Assembly (NCBI GenBank): GCA_014208095.1
Contig: JACHMT010000001.1
Coordinates: 2,728,001 to 2,792,000 of the forward strand
Reading direction: 5' to 3'
Source of the DNA: Actinospineispora eucalypti
Lineage (GTDB): Bacteria; Actinomycetota; Actinomycetes; Mycobacteriales; Pseudonocardiaceae
DNA length: 64,000 nucleotides
Of this stretch, positions 19,040-32,970 are shown one piece after another; position 1 is the stretch's first letter; every line of letters begins with the position of its first letter. A program made the position numbers and the translations under genes. A model generated the notes under the pieces. The model was not told the DNA's origin. It did no database searches and saw only the letters and a program-made list of their open reading frames with translations.

Positions 19040-20382
19040 CCGACACTCCGCTGATCGAGATGACCGCCGACACGCTGCGTGACCACGTGACCGCCGAGCT
19101 GGCCAGGGGGCGGGCGCGCAGCGCCGTGCTCACCGAGTCGGTCGACGAGGCCGACCTGGTGCGCCAGCACTCGCCGCTGATGTCCCCGCTGGTCTGGGAT
19201 CTGGCGCACATCGGCAGCCAGGAGGAACTCTGGCTGGTGCGGGACGTGGGGGGCCGGGCGCCGCTGCGACCGGAGATCGACGGGCTGTACGACGCCTTCC
19301 AGCACTCCCGGGCCAGCCGGGTGGAGCTGCCGCTGCTCACCCCGGAGGAGACCAGGGACTACGTGGCGCAGGTGCGGGAGAAGGCGCTGGACGCGCTGCA
19401 CGACAGCCGGCTGAGCGGGCGGCGGCTGGAGGAGCACGCGTTCGTCTTCGGCATGATCGTGCAGCACGAGCAGCAGCACGACGAGACCATGTTGGCCACC
19501 CACCAGCTGCGCGCGGGTGCCCCGGTGCTGAACGCCGAGCCGCCCCCGCCGCCGGTGGCCCCGCCCACGGCGTCCGAGGTGCTGGTCCCGGCCGGCCCGT
19601 TCACCATGGGCACCTCCACCGAGCCGTGGGCGCTGGACAACGAACGGCCCGCCCACCGGGTCGACCTGCCCGCCTTCGTGATCGACACCGCGCCGGTGAC
19701 CAACGGCCGGTACGCCGAGTTCGTCGACGCCGGCGGCTACACCGATCCGCGCTGGTGGAGCGAGGAGGGCTGGCGCCACCGGGTGGAGGGCGACCTGGCG
19801 GCCCCGCTGTTCTGGCACCGGGCGGACGGGCGTTGGTGGCGGCGGCGGTTCGGCGTGGTGGAACCGGTGCGCGAGGACGAGCCGGTGGTGCACGTCTGCT
19901 TCCACGAGGCCGCCGCGTTCGCTGCCTGGGCCGGCCGGCGCCTGCCCACCGAGGCGGAGTGGGAGAAGGCCGCCCGCTGGGACCCGGCCACCGGCCGCTC
20001 TCGGCGCTACCCGTGGGGCGACGAGGACCCGACCCCCGAACACGCCAACCTGGGCCAGCGCCACCTCGGCCCGGCCCCGGTCGGCGCCTACCCGAAGGGG
20101 GCGTCGCCGCTGGGCGTGCACCAGCTCATCGGGGACGTGTGGGAGTGGACCTCCTCGGGCTGGCACCCGTACCCGGGCTTCCAGATGTTCCCGTACCCGG
20201 AGTACTCCGAGGTGTTCTTCGGCGGGGACTACCGGGTGCTGCGCGGCGGCTCGTTCGGGGCCGACGCGGCGGCCGTACGGGGCACCTTCCGCAACTGGGA
20301 TCACCCGATCCGCCGGCAGATCTTCTCCGGTTTCCGGTGCGCCAGGGACGCCACTCCCGCCGAAGCCGGACGGGTGGCGTAA
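19036..20382 (+). CDS. egtB: EgtB, hercynine oxygenase (sulfoxide synthase)
   Basis: EgtB is the non-heme iron enzyme that joins gamma-glutamylcysteine to hercynine with oxygen. The 448-residue protein has an N-terminal DinB-like domain with iron ligands His58 (DLAHIG) and His144/His148 (QHEQQHDE), and a C-terminal FGE-sulfatase domain (FTMGTSTEPWALDNERPAH; RLPTEAEWEKAARW; VWEWTSSGWHPYPGF; VLRGGSF). GTG overlaps the egtA stop, with GGGAGGA upstream. The gamma-glutamylcysteine-dependent type is expected because egtA and egtC flank it. Confidence 0.95.
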   Translation: MTDTPLIEMTADTLRDHVTAELARGRARSAVLTESVDEADLVRQHSPLMSPLVWDLAHIGSQEELWLVRDVGGRAPLRPEIDGLYDAFQHSRASRVELPLLTPEETRDYVAQVREKALDALHDSRLSGRRLEEHAFVFGMIVQHEQQHDETMLATHQLRAGAPVLNAEPPPPPVAPPTASEVLVPAGPFTMGTSTEPWALDNERPAHRVDLPAFVIDTAPVTNGRYAEFVDAGGYTDPRWWSEEGWRHRVEGDLAAPLFWHRADGRWWRRRFGVVEPVREDEPVVHVCFHEAAAFAAWAGRRLPTEAEWEKAARWDPATGRSRRYPWGDEDPTPEHANLGQRHLGPAPVGAYPKGASPLGVHQLIGDVWEWTSSGWHPYPGFQMFPYPEYSEVFFGGDYRVLRGGSFGADAAAVRGTFRNWDHPIRRQIFSGFRCARDATPAEAGRVA

Positions 20383-20390
20383 CCGGGGTC

Positions 20391-21191
20391 ATGTGCCGTC
20401 ATCTGGCTTACCTGGGTCCACCGCGCCCGCTGTCCGAGCTGCTGCTGACCCCGGAGTACGGCCTGCTCCGGCAGTCCTACGCGCCCCGGGACATGCGCGG
20501 CGGGGGCACCATCAACGCGGACGGCTTCGGCGTCGGCTGGTATCCGGGCGCGGGCGCCGTGCGGGCCCGCCAGCCGGTCCGGTACCGCACCGAGCGGCCG
20601 TTCTGGACCGACGCCTCGTTCGCCGACCTCGCGCCGGTGACCGAGTCCGGCGCGGTGCTCGCGGCCGTCCGGTCGGCGACCGCGGGGATGCCGGTGGTGA
20701 GCACCGCGTGCGCCCCGTTCACCGACGGCCGCTGGCTGTTCAGCCACAACGGGGTGGTCACCGGCTGGCCGGGTTCGGTGGCCGGCCTGGCCGGCGCGCT
20801 GCCGGTCACCGACCTGCTCACGTTGGACGCGCCGACCGACGCATGCCTGCTCTGGGCACTGGTGCGGGCCCGGCTGCGCACCGGCGCCGACCCCGCCGAC
20901 GTGCTCGCCGGCGTGGTCCGCGAGGTCGCCGGCGCGGCCGGGGGCTCGAAGCTGAACCTGCTGCTCACCGACGGCCGGACGGTCTACGCCACCGCCTGGC
21001 GGCATTCGCTGGCGGTGCGTGAGGAACCGGACGGCGTGCTCGTCGCCTCCGAACCGCATGACGAACTGCCCGGCTGGGTACCGGTCCCGGACGGTCACCT
21101 GGTGGTGGCCCGCCCCGGTTCCGCCACCACCCAGCCCGTGGAACGCCTGACCCATCGCACCCGCCCCACCCACCCCGAAGGAGCCCGATGA
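20391..21191 (+). CDS. egtC: EgtC, gamma-glutamyl hercynylcysteine sulfoxide hydrolase
   Basis: EgtC removes glutamate from the EgtB product. The 266-residue protein is a class II glutamine-amidotransferase fold starting MCRHLAYLG, so Cys2 becomes the N-terminal nucleophile. This fixes the ATG at 20391 although the frame is open upstream. FGVGWY and an SHNGVVTG motif follow. It lies 8 bases after egtB and overlaps egtD by ATGA. Confidence 0.94.
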   Translation: MCRHLAYLGPPRPLSELLLTPEYGLLRQSYAPRDMRGGGTINADGFGVGWYPGAGAVRARQPVRYRTERPFWTDASFADLAPVTESGAVLAAVRSATAGMPVVSTACAPFTDGRWLFSHNGVVTGWPGSVAGLAGALPVTDLLTLDAPTDACLLWALVRARLRTGADPADVLAGVVREVAGAAGGSKLNLLLTDGRTVYATAWRHSLAVREEPDGVLVASEPHDELPGWVPVPDGHLVVARPGSATTQPVERLTHRTRPTHPEGAR

Positions 21192-22159
21192 CGACCGCCG
21201 TGCTCGACGTCTATCTGACCGAGGCCGACGGCCAGGCCGCGCTGCGCGCGGACGCCAGGGCGGGGCTGACCGCCATCCCGAAGGTGCTGCCGCCGAAGTG
21301 GTTCTACGACGCGCGCGGCAGCGAGCTGTACGAACGGATCACCGAGCTGGCCGAGTACTACCCGTTCAACGCGGAGCGGGAGATCCTGCGCGAGCGGGCC
21401 GGCGAGATCGCCGCCGCCTCCGGGGCGGAGACGTTGGTCGAGCTGGGTTCCGGCTCCTCGGAGAAGACCCGGTGGCTGCTGGACGCGCTGACCGAAGCCG
21501 GCACGCTGCGCGGTTACCTGCCGCTGGACGTGTCGGAGAGCGCACTGCGGGACGCGGCGAGGTCGCTGGCCGAGGAGTACCCGGCGCTGTCCGTGCACGG
21601 CATCGTCGGGGACTTCACCCAGCACCTGGGCCGCATCCCGGCGCGCGGCAAGCGCCTGCTCGCCTTCCTCGGCGGCACCATCGGCAACCTGGTGCCCGCC
21701 GAGCGGGCCGACTTCCTGCACTCGGCCCGGGCCGCGCTGCGGCCGGGCGAGCAGCTGCTGCTGGGCGCCGGCCTGGTGATCGACCCGGCGACCATGGTCA
21801 CCGCGTACGACGACCCGTCCGGGGTGACCGCCGAGTTCAACCTGAACGTGCTGCGGGTGCTCAACCGCGAGCTGGACGCCGACTTCGACCTGGGCGCGTT
21901 CCGGCACGTCGCCCTGTGGAACGCCGAGCGGGAGTGGATCGAGATGCGGCTGCGCGCGACCCGCCGGATGATCGTGCACGTCGCCGAGCTGGGCCTGGAT
22001 GTTCCCTTCGCCGAGGGCGAGGAGCTGCTCACCGAGGTGTCGGCCAAGTTCCGCCGCGACGGCGTGCGCACCGAGCTGAGGGCGGCCGGCTTCGAGCTGA
22101 CCGAATGGTGGACCGACTCGACCAACCGCTTCGCCCTCACCCTCGCCACAGCGCTGTAG
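21188..22159 (+). CDS. egtD: EgtD, histidine N-alpha-methyltransferase
   Basis: EgtD trimethylates histidine to hercynine with three SAM, the first committed step. The 323-residue protein shows the family start (PKVLPPKWFYDARGSELYERITEL), the SAM motif VELGSGSSEKTRWLLDAL, LAFLGGTIGN and YDDPSGVTAEFNLNVLRVLN. The order egtABCD is complete, but no egtE (the PLP C-S lyase) follows, so the last step must be supplied elsewhere. The gene ends 9 bases from the convergent vapC. Confidence 0.95.
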   Translation: MTTAVLDVYLTEADGQAALRADARAGLTAIPKVLPPKWFYDARGSELYERITELAEYYPFNAEREILRERAGEIAAASGAETLVELGSGSSEKTRWLLDALTEAGTLRGYLPLDVSESALRDAARSLAEEYPALSVHGIVGDFTQHLGRIPARGKRLLAFLGGTIGNLVPAERADFLHSARAALRPGEQLLLGAGLVIDPATMVTAYDDPSGVTAEFNLNVLRVLNRELDADFDLGAFRHVALWNAEREWIEMRLRATRRMIVHVAELGLDVPFAEGEELLTEVSAKFRRDGVRTELRAAGFELTEWWTDSTNRFALTLATAL

Positions 22160-22168
22160 CAGAACTCC

Positions 22169-22600
22169 CTAGGGGGCGAGCCGAGCCACCGCATCCACCG
22201 GGTCGACCCGTTCGACGCCGGGGATTCCGTCAAGGTCGCGGTCCGAGGACACGATCAGCCCGATACCCCGGCGTAGCGCGGTGGCCACGTGCAGCGCGTC
22301 TCGCACGCCAAGCCGAGGGTGGCCGACCAGCATGGTGAGGGCCGTGCTGAGGTCCTCCGGCTCGAGCGCGTGCAGCCGACACATCGCGGCAACCTGGCGG
22401 GACAGTTCGGCCACCGACTTGGGGGCCAACCCGCGCCGACGCAGAATGTGCGCAAACTCGCCGACCAGCTCCACGCTGGCTTCGCCGCGTAAAATTCCCC
22501 GGCCGGTGAGTTCGATGATCTGCCGGCACGGCTCGCGGTACGGATGTTCGGCGCCACGCGCGTAGACGAACACCGCGGTGTCGAAGAGGAAACGGGTCAC
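22169..22600 (-). CDS. vapC: VapC-type PIN-domain toxin
   Basis: A 143-residue PIN-domain RNase toxin. The expected acidic residues are visible: Asp7 in FLFDTAVF, Glu44 in ASVELVGEF, Asp101 in VRDALHVA and Asp120/122 in SSDRDLD. It follows a ribbon-helix-helix antitoxin with a GTGA overlap, the usual antitoxin-first order. PIN toxins of this class cut tRNA or rRNA; the target is unknown. The pair sits between the egt operon and acn, a position without a counterpart in the M. tuberculosis block. Confidence 0.88.
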   Translation of the reverse strand: MTRFLFDTAVFVYARGAEHPYREPCRQIIELTGRGILRGEASVELVGEFAHILRRRGLAPKSVAELSRQVAAMCRLHALEPEDLSTALTMLVGHPRLGVRDALHVATALRRGIGLIVSSDRDLDGIPGVERVDPVDAVARLAP

Positions 22601-22860
22601 GGGGCGGAGGGTCCGTAGTAGTCGTCGAGTTCGCCCTTGACGTCGGCCCAGTCGCCGAACGCGATCGGGTCCGCCGCGAGGAACCGGCGTGCAGCCTCGG
22701 CGCGGTCCGGTCCATCGTCGGGAAACGCCGCATCGATCGCCTCACGCACGATCGTGGCCACCGAAGTGCCCCGTTCGCGCGCAGTGCGTTCCAGGCGCGC
22801 ATAGCGGGGCTCGTCCAACAACACCTGAAGGCGCCGAGTGAGCTCCGCAGACATGCTCAT
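22597..22860 (-). CDS. vapB: VapB-type antitoxin
   Basis: An 87-residue protein with an N-terminal ribbon-helix-helix (RRLQVLLDEPRYARLERTARERGTSVATIVREAIDAAF) for DNA binding and dimerisation, and an acidic C-terminal tail (FGDWADVKGELDDYYG) of the kind that wraps the toxin. Starts at 22860 and 22854 (Met1, Met3) are both possible. It lies 37 bases downstream of acn on the same strand, so read-through from acn may add expression. Confidence 0.86.
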   Translation of the reverse strand: MSMSAELTRRLQVLLDEPRYARLERTARERGTSVATIVREAIDAAFPDDGPDRAEAARRFLAADPIAFGDWADVKGELDDYYGPSAP

Positions 22861-22897
22861 ACATTAGCATGTGCAGGTCTGCGGAGCCCCTCGCCCG

Positions 22898-25723
<2,826 letters not shown>

Positions 25724-25849
25724 GTCGCGTCCTCTCCTACGAGCCTGGTCCCCGTGCTCGGGTGACCGGGACCGGGGTGGTGGTACGGGCGTCACCGGCA
25801 GTCTTTCGCATACCCACTGAACGGGTATCCGGTGGACCCCTATCCCAAA

Positions 25850-25865
25850 CAGTACGCGCGTACTG
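25850..25865. promoter_or_regulatory. AcnR-type operator upstream of acn
   Basis: CAGTACGCGCGTACTG is a perfect 16-bp palindrome that fits the published corynebacterial/mycobacterial AcnR motif CAGNACnnncGTACTG at every fixed position. It lies in the 268-bp divergent region between acn (minus) and the NlpC/P60 gene (plus). Confidence 0.78.
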
Positions 25866-25991
25866 CTTGAAAGTCGAGCGTGCGGTGATCGCCACAGTTT
25901 GTGACCACCATCGGTGTGGGTCCCGCGATATCCGCCCCCAAAGTGAGAAGGTCCGGACGATCTATCGATCACGGACGGGTGGAGGTCGGTC

Positions 25992-27302
25992 GTGCATCGC
26001 TGGCGGGCGTACGCGCGGCGGGCTGCCGTCGTCGTGCTGGTCGCCACGGCATTGGCCGCATCCATGGTCGGCGGTAGCGGGGTGGCGCTCGCCGACCCCG
26101 CCCCGCCGCCGACGCCCCCGCCGAACCCGTCCGACCAGCAGCTGGAGCAGAGCCGGCAGGACGTGACCACCGCGGCCGGACAGGTCGGCAAGCTGACCAG
26201 CCAGCTGGCCGAGGTGCAGGCCAAGGCCGACCAGCTGGGCCTGAAGCTGCAGGCCCGTCAGGAGAGCGCGAACAAGGCGCTGGTCGACCTGCAGGCCGCC
26301 GAGCAGGACGCGGCCGCCGCCGCGGCGCGGGCGGACGCCACCCGGACCGAGTCGGCGGCGGCGGCGAACGCCATCGAGGACGCCCACCGGCAGCTGGACG
26401 AGTTCATCGCGGTCGCCTACCAGCAGGGCGCACAGGCCGGCGCGCTCGGGCTGCTGCTCGAGGCGGCCAACCCCGAGGAGCTGGTGGAGCGGGCCGAGCT
26501 GACCCAGGCGGTGGCCGACCAGCAGCGGGACGCGCTGGACGCACTGCAGCGGGCCAGGGTGGCCAAGGTCAACGCCGACTCGCTGGCCCGCGCGGCGCAC
26601 GAGGAGGCGCGGGCCAAGCAGGCGGCCGCGGCCGGGGCGAAGCGCACGGCCGACGGCGCGGTGGCCACCGCCCGGACGGCCGTGGCCGCCGGCATGGCCG
26701 AGCTGAACCAGGTCAACACCCAGCGCGACCTGATCGAGCGCCAGCTGGACACGCTCACCTCCCGCGACGCCGGCCTGCGGGCCCAGCGCCAGCGGTACCT
26801 GCAGTACCAGGAACAGATCGCCGCCGCGGCCCGGGCGGCCCAGGCGGCCGCCGCCGGGCGGGTGTCCCGGGGTGGCGCGACCGGGGGCATCCAGGCGGTG
26901 ATCGACCGGGCGGTGTCCCAGGTCGGCGTCAGCTACGCCTGGGGCGGCGGCAACTCGGGCGGGCCGACCAAGGGCATCAAGGACGGCGGCGTCGCTGACT
27001 CGTTCGGCGACTTCCGGAAGACCGGCTTCGACTGCTCCGGCCTGATGATCTACGCGTTCGGCGCGGCCGGCATCGGGCTGCCGCACTTCAGCGGCTACCA
27101 GGCGAACAAGGGCCAGAAGGTCCCGATCTCCCAGATCAGGCCCGGGGACATGCTGTTCTGGGCCGACGACGGGGGCGTGCACCACGTGGCGCTCTACCTC
27201 GGCGACGACCAGATGGTGGAGGCGCCGTACTCCGGCGGCAAGGTCCGGATCACCCCGCTCCGCCGGGACGGGCTGCTGCCCTACGCCCGCCGGCTGATCT
27301 GA
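25992..27302 (+). CDS. Secreted NlpC/P60 peptidoglycan endopeptidase (RipA-like)
   Basis: RipA-type enzymes cut peptide stems in the septal wall. The 436-residue protein has a signal peptide (about residues 1-35, [20 protein letters not shown], cleavage near LADP), a proline-rich stretch, a long coiled coil (about 50-285) rich in Q, A and E, and a C-terminal NlpC/P60 domain with catalytic Cys348 (FDCSGLM) and histidine in [10 protein letters not shown]. The coiled coil normally blocks the active site until partners bind. Only one such gene is present, whereas M. tuberculosis has ripA and ripB in tandem here. GTG start. Confidence 0.92.
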   Translation: MHRWRAYARRAAVVVLVATALAASMVGGSGVALADPAPPPTPPPNPSDQQLEQSRQDVTTAAGQVGKLTSQLAEVQAKADQLGLKLQARQESANKALVDLQAAEQDAAAAAARADATRTESAAAANAIEDAHRQLDEFIAVAYQQGAQAGALGLLLEAANPEELVERAELTQAVADQQRDALDALQRARVAKVNADSLARAAHEEARAKQAAAAGAKRTADGAVATARTAVAAGMAELNQVNTQRDLIERQLDTLTSRDAGLRAQRQRYLQYQEQIAAAARAAQAAAAGRVSRGGATGGIQAVIDRAVSQVGVSYAWGGGNSGGPTKGIKDGGVADSFGDFRKTGFDCSGLMIYAFGAAGIGLPHFSGYQANKGQKVPISQIRPGDMLFWADDGGVHHVALYLGDDQMVEAPYSGGKVRITPLRRDGLLPYARRLI

Positions 27303-27396
27303 CGGGTGTCTTCACCTCGGTTATACGGCCGACGCGGTTGGGTGTGCCGTAGACCCGGGGGGATTCTCCGAGTTACGGCAGGAGAGGGAGACGCGC

Positions 27397-28415
<1,019 letters not shown>

Positions 28416-28419
<4 letters not shown>

Positions 28420-29438
28420 CCGGTCCGACCCCGCCGCCCGAGCGGGTTCATCCCGCCCACCCGGACCCCGCCGAGGACGAGCGGCCGGGCATCGCGCCGC
28501 CCAACCTGCGGGACGGCAAGCTCGAGGCCGCGCTGCGGGTGCTCGAGCTGAACGTGCGGCGCCGGCTGGACGGGTTGCTCCAGGGCAACCACATCGGCCT
28601 GGTTCCCGGACCCGGCAGCGAGCTGGGTGAGGCGCGGCCGTACCAGCCGGGCGACGACGTGCGGCGGATGGACTGGGCGGTCACCGCGCGCACCACCGAG
28701 CCGCACATCCGGGAGACCGAGGCGGACCGGGAGCTGGAGACCTGGCTGGTCGTGGACCTCTCCGCCAGCCTGGACTTCGGCACCGCCAGCTGTGAGAAGC
28801 GGGACCTCGCGGTGGCCGCGACCGCCGCGATGGTGCACCTGACCCGGGGCGGTGGCAACCGGATCGGCGCGCTGGTCTCCACCGGCGAGCGCACCGTCCG
28901 CATTCCGGCCCGGGGCGGGCTGATGCACGCCAGGGGCCTGATCAGGCGGGTGGCCCAGACGCCGAAGGCGCCCGAGGGCACCCGGGGTGACCTGGCCAAG
29001 GCGGTCGAACAGCTGCGCCGGCCGCCGCGCCGGCGGGGGCTGGCCGTGGTGATCTCGGATTTCCTCGGCGACACCGACTGGGAGCGGCCGCTGCGCGCGC
29101 TCTCCGCCCGCCACGACCTGCTCGCCGTCGAGGTGCTGGACCCCAGGGACGTGGAGCTGCCCGAGGTCGGCACGGTGGTGCTGGCCGACCCGGAGACCGG
29201 GAAGCAGCGTGAGGTGGACACCACGCCGCTGCTCTGCCGGGAGTTCGCGGCGGCGGCCGCCGCGCACCGGGAGAAGGTGGCGACGGCGCTGCGCCGGTCC
29301 GGCGCGGGGCACCTCACGCTGCGCACCGACCGGGACTGGATCGCCGACGTGGTGCGGTTCGCGGTGGCCCGCAAGCGGCAGTGGTCGGACGCCTCCGGGC
29401 GCCAGCCGATCAGCGGCGGCCGGCCGGCGGTGGTGTGA
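28416..29438 (+). CDS. DUF58 protein (MoxR partner)
   Basis: A 340-residue DUF58 protein. Its core motif RPYQPGDDVRRMDWAVTARTTEPHIRETEADRELETWLVVDLSASLDFG shows the RPY..GDD and VWA-like DxSxS elements. DUF58 proteins are adaptor-like partners of MoxR ATPases. There are no membrane helices, so it is cytoplasmic. It overlaps moxR at its start, and its stop TGA shares a base with the next ATG. Confidence 0.92.
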
Positions 29439-30418
29439 TGAGCTTCAACCAGCCGTGGTGGCTGCTGCTGTTGGTGGTGGTGGCGGCCCTGGTCGCCGGC
29501 TACCTGTGGATGGAGCGGCGGCGCCGCCGGGACGTGCTGAAGTTCAGCAACCTGGCCGTGCTGGAGCAGGTGGCCAAGGGCAAGCGGCGCTGGACCCGGC
29601 ACGTGCCGACGGCGTTGCTGCTGGTCGCGCTGGTCCTGCTGACCGTCGCGCTGTCCGGGCCGAACGCCGAGGCCAAGGTGCCGCGCAACCGAGCCACGGT
29701 GATGATGGTGATCGACGTCTCGCTGTCCATGAAGGCCACCGACGTCGCGCCCAGCCGGCTGCTCGCCGCCAAGGCGGCGGCCAAGGAGTTCGCCGACCGG
29801 CTCACCCCGGGCATCAACCTGGGCCTGATCTCGTTCGCCGGCACCGCCGCCGTGCTGGTGTCGCCGACGGTCGAGCGGGAGCCGGTGAAGCAGGCCATCG
29901 AGAACCTGCAGACCTCCGAGTCCACCGCGACCGGTGAGGCGATCTTTGCCGCGCTGCAGTCGGTGAAGAGCCTGTCCCAGGTGCTGGCCGGCACCGGCGA
30001 GGGGCCCCCGCCGGCGCGCATCGTGCTGATGAGCGACGGCAAGCAGACCCTGCCCGGGCCGGAGGGGGAGAACGAAACGCGCGGCTCGTTCACCGCCGCC
30101 CGGGAGGCGGCCAAGGACAAGATCCCGATCTCCACGATCTCCTTCGGCACGCTGTTCGGCCGGATCGACCTGAGCGGGCGCAGCACCCCGGTGCCGGTGG
30201 ACGACGCGTCGCTGCACGAGATCGCGCAGATCTCCGGCGGCCAGTTCTTCACCGCCGCCAGCCAGGAGGAGCTCCGGCAGGTGTACGCCACGCTGGGCGA
30301 ACAGATCGGCTACGAGGTGCGCCGGGTGGACGTGAGCCACCCCTGGTTGGTGGTCGGCACCCTCCTGGCCATGCTCGGAATGGCCAGCGCCTTCGTCCTC
30401 GGCCGCCGCCTGCCCTGA
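29438..30418 (+). CDS. VWA-domain membrane protein
   Basis: A 326-residue protein with membrane helices near residues 6-24 and 49-67, a von Willebrand A domain with the MIDAS motif DVSLSMKATD (about residue 92) and a threonine/aspartate further on (MSDGKQT), then a C-terminal helix (VVGTLLAMLGMASAFVLGRRL). This is the BatA/Rv1481 layout, which works with MoxR and DUF58 at the membrane. The ATG at 29438 shares one base with the DUF58 stop; a longer upstream frame is unlikely. Confidence 0.92.
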   Translation: MSFNQPWWLLLLVVVAALVAGYLWMERRRRRDVLKFSNLAVLEQVAKGKRRWTRHVPTALLLVALVLLTVALSGPNAEAKVPRNRATVMMVIDVSLSMKATDVAPSRLLAAKAAAKEFADRLTPGINLGLISFAGTAAVLVSPTVEREPVKQAIENLQTSESTATGEAIFAALQSVKSLSQVLAGTGEGPPPARIVLMSDGKQTLPGPEGENETRGSFTAAREAAKDKIPISTISFGTLFGRIDLSGRSTPVPVDDASLHEIAQISGGQFFTAASQEELRQVYATLGEQIGYEVRRVDVSHPWLVVGTLLAMLGMASAFVLGRRLP

Positions 30419-31156
<738 letters not shown>

Positions 31157-31169
31157 CAGAGAGGAACAC

Positions 31170-31940
31170 ATGACCGGCCTTCTTGAGGGCAAGCGGCTGC
31201 TGATCACCGGAGTGATCACCGACGCCTCGCTGGGCTTCCACGTGGCCAAGGTGGCGCAGCAGCAGGGCGCACAGGTGGTGCTCACCGGGTTCGGCCGGAT
31301 GCGCCTGGTGGAGCGCATCGCGCAGCGGCTGCCGGAGCCCGCGCCGGTGCTGGAGCTGGACGTCTCCGACCAGGCGCAGCTGGACAGCCTGGCCGAGCGG
31401 GTGCGCGAGCACGCCGACGGCCTGGACGGGGTGCTGCACTCCATCGGTTTCGCCCCGGCCAGCTGCCTGGGCGACGGGGCGTTCCTGGCCGCGCCGTGGG
31501 AGGACGTGGCGCAGACCCTGCAGGTCAGCGCCTACTCGTTCAAGTCGCTGGCCACCGCCTGCCTGCCGTTGATGGGAAGTGGCGGGTCGATCGTGGGCAT
31601 GGACTTCGACAACCGGCAGGCCTGGCCGGCCTACGACTGGATGGGCGTGGCCAAGTCGGCGCTGGAGTCCACCTGCCGCTACCTGGCCCGTGACCTCGGC
31701 CCCCAGGGCATCCGGGTGAACCTGGTCGCGGCCGGCCCGGTGAAGACCATGGCGGCCAAGTCCATCCCCGGGTTCGCCGCCTTCGAGGACGCCTGGGACG
31801 GCCGCGCCCCGCTGGGCTGGGACGTCGCCGACCCGGAGCCGGTGGCCCGCACCTGCTGCGCGCTGTTCTCCGACTGGCTGCCGGTGACCACCGGATCGAT
31901 GGTGTGGGCGGATGGTGGCTTCCACGCGATCGGGGTCTGA
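31170..31940 (+). CDS. inhA: Enoyl-ACP reductase (InhA/FabI)
   Basis: The last reductase of fatty acid elongation, using NADH. The 256-residue protein closely follows InhA: GVITDASLGF cofactor loop, LTGFGRMRL, LHSIGFAP, GGSIVGMDFD, the catalytic tyrosine in AYDWMGVAKSALES, and NLVAAGPVKT. The substrate loop after the NLVAAGP motif is about ten residues shorter than in M. tuberculosis InhA (269 residues), which may suit ordinary chain lengths rather than mycolate precursors. GAGAGGAAC precedes the ATG. The last 29 bases overlap the ferrochelatase frame. Confidence 0.93.
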   Translation: MTGLLEGKRLLITGVITDASLGFHVAKVAQQQGAQVVLTGFGRMRLVERIAQRLPEPAPVLELDVSDQAQLDSLAERVREHADGLDGVLHSIGFAPASCLGDGAFLAAPWEDVAQTLQVSAYSFKSLATACLPLMGSGGSIVGMDFDNRQAWPAYDWMGVAKSALESTCRYLARDLGPQGIRVNLVAAGPVKTMAAKSIPGFAAFEDAWDGRAPLGWDVADPEPVARTCCALFSDWLPVTTGSMVWADGGFHAIGV

Positions 31941-32970
31941 CTACCAGGCGCTTCTCGTACTGTCGTTCGGCGGCCCGGAGGGGCCGGACGACGTGCTGCC
32001 GTTCCTGGAGCGGGTGACCGCCGGGCGCGGCGTACCCCGGGAGCGCCTGCTCGAGGTGGCCAAGCACTACGACCACTTCGGCGGCGTCTCGCCGATCAAC
32101 GCCCGCAACCGCGAGCTGATCGCCCGGGTGGAGCGCGAGCTGGCCGCCGCCGGGCTGGACCTGCCGGTGTACTTCGGCAACCGCAACTGGCACCCACTGG
32201 TGGAGGACACCGTGGCCCGGATGGCCGCCGACGGGGTGCGCCGCGCCCTGGTGCTGGCGACCAGCGCGTACGGCGGTTACTCGGCCTGCCGGCAGTACCA
32301 CGAGGACATCGCCCGGGCGCGCGCCTCGGTGGGCGAGGGCGCGCCCGAGCTGGTCAAGCTGCGGCAGTTCTTCGACCACCCCGAGTTCGTCGGCAGCGTC
32401 GCCGATGCCACCAGGGCGGCCGCCGGGTCACTGCCCGACGGGTACCGGCTGGTGTTCACCGCGCACTCCATCCCGAGCGCCGCCGACGCGGCCGCCGGCC
32501 CCCCGGCCGAGGGCGGGCACCGCTACTCCCGCCAGGTGGCGGAGGCGGCCCGGCTGGTCGCCGCCCAAGTGGGTGCGCCGGACTACGACGTCGTGTGGCA
32601 GTCCCGCTCCGGGCCGCCCAGCGTGCCCTGGCTGGAGCCGGACGTACTGGACCACCTGGACGAGCTGCACGGAAAGGCGCTCCCGGGGGTGCTGGTCTGC
32701 CCGGTCGGATTCGTGAGCGACCACGTCGAGGTGGTCTGGGACCTGGACAACGAGGCGCGGGAGCGGGCCGCCGAGCACGGCATGGCGTTTGCCCGCGCCG
32801 CCGCCGCGGGCGAGGACGACCGCTTCGCCCGGATGGTGGTCGAACTGGTCCGCGAGCACACCGAGCACGCTCCCGCCCGTTCCCTCGGCCAGGTCCCGTC
32901 CGCCGGCTGTACGGCGAACGGCGCCCCCTGCGCCCCCGACTGCTGCCTGCCCGCCCGGCCGCGCCGCTAG
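31912..32970 (+). CDS. cpfC: Coproporphyrin ferrochelatase
   Basis: CpfC (formerly HemH/HemZ) inserts Fe2+ into coproporphyrin III in the actinobacterial heme route. The 352-residue protein shows LSFGGPEGPDDVLPFL, the conserved histidine in VFTAHSIP, WQSRSGPPSVPWLEPD and the glutamate in FVSDHVEVVWDLD. The C-terminal tail has closely spaced cysteines (GCTANGAPCAPDCC) that fit a [2Fe-2S] site. The ATG at 31912 overlaps inhA; a GTG one codon later is possible. The stop codon shares the palindrome CTAG with the convergent gene's stop. Confidence 0.93.
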   Translation: MVASTRSGSDYQALLVLSFGGPEGPDDVLPFLERVTAGRGVPRERLLEVAKHYDHFGGVSPINARNRELIARVERELAAAGLDLPVYFGNRNWHPLVEDTVARMAADGVRRALVLATSAYGGYSACRQYHEDIARARASVGEGAPELVKLRQFFDHPEFVGSVADATRAAAGSLPDGYRLVFTAHSIPSAADAAAGPPAEGGHRYSRQVAEAARLVAAQVGAPDYDVVWQSRSGPPSVPWLEPDVLDHLDELHGKALPGVLVCPVGFVSDHVEVVWDLDNEARERAAEHGMAFARAAAAGEDDRFARMVVELVREHTEHAPARSLGQVPSAGCTANGAPCAPDCCLPARPRR

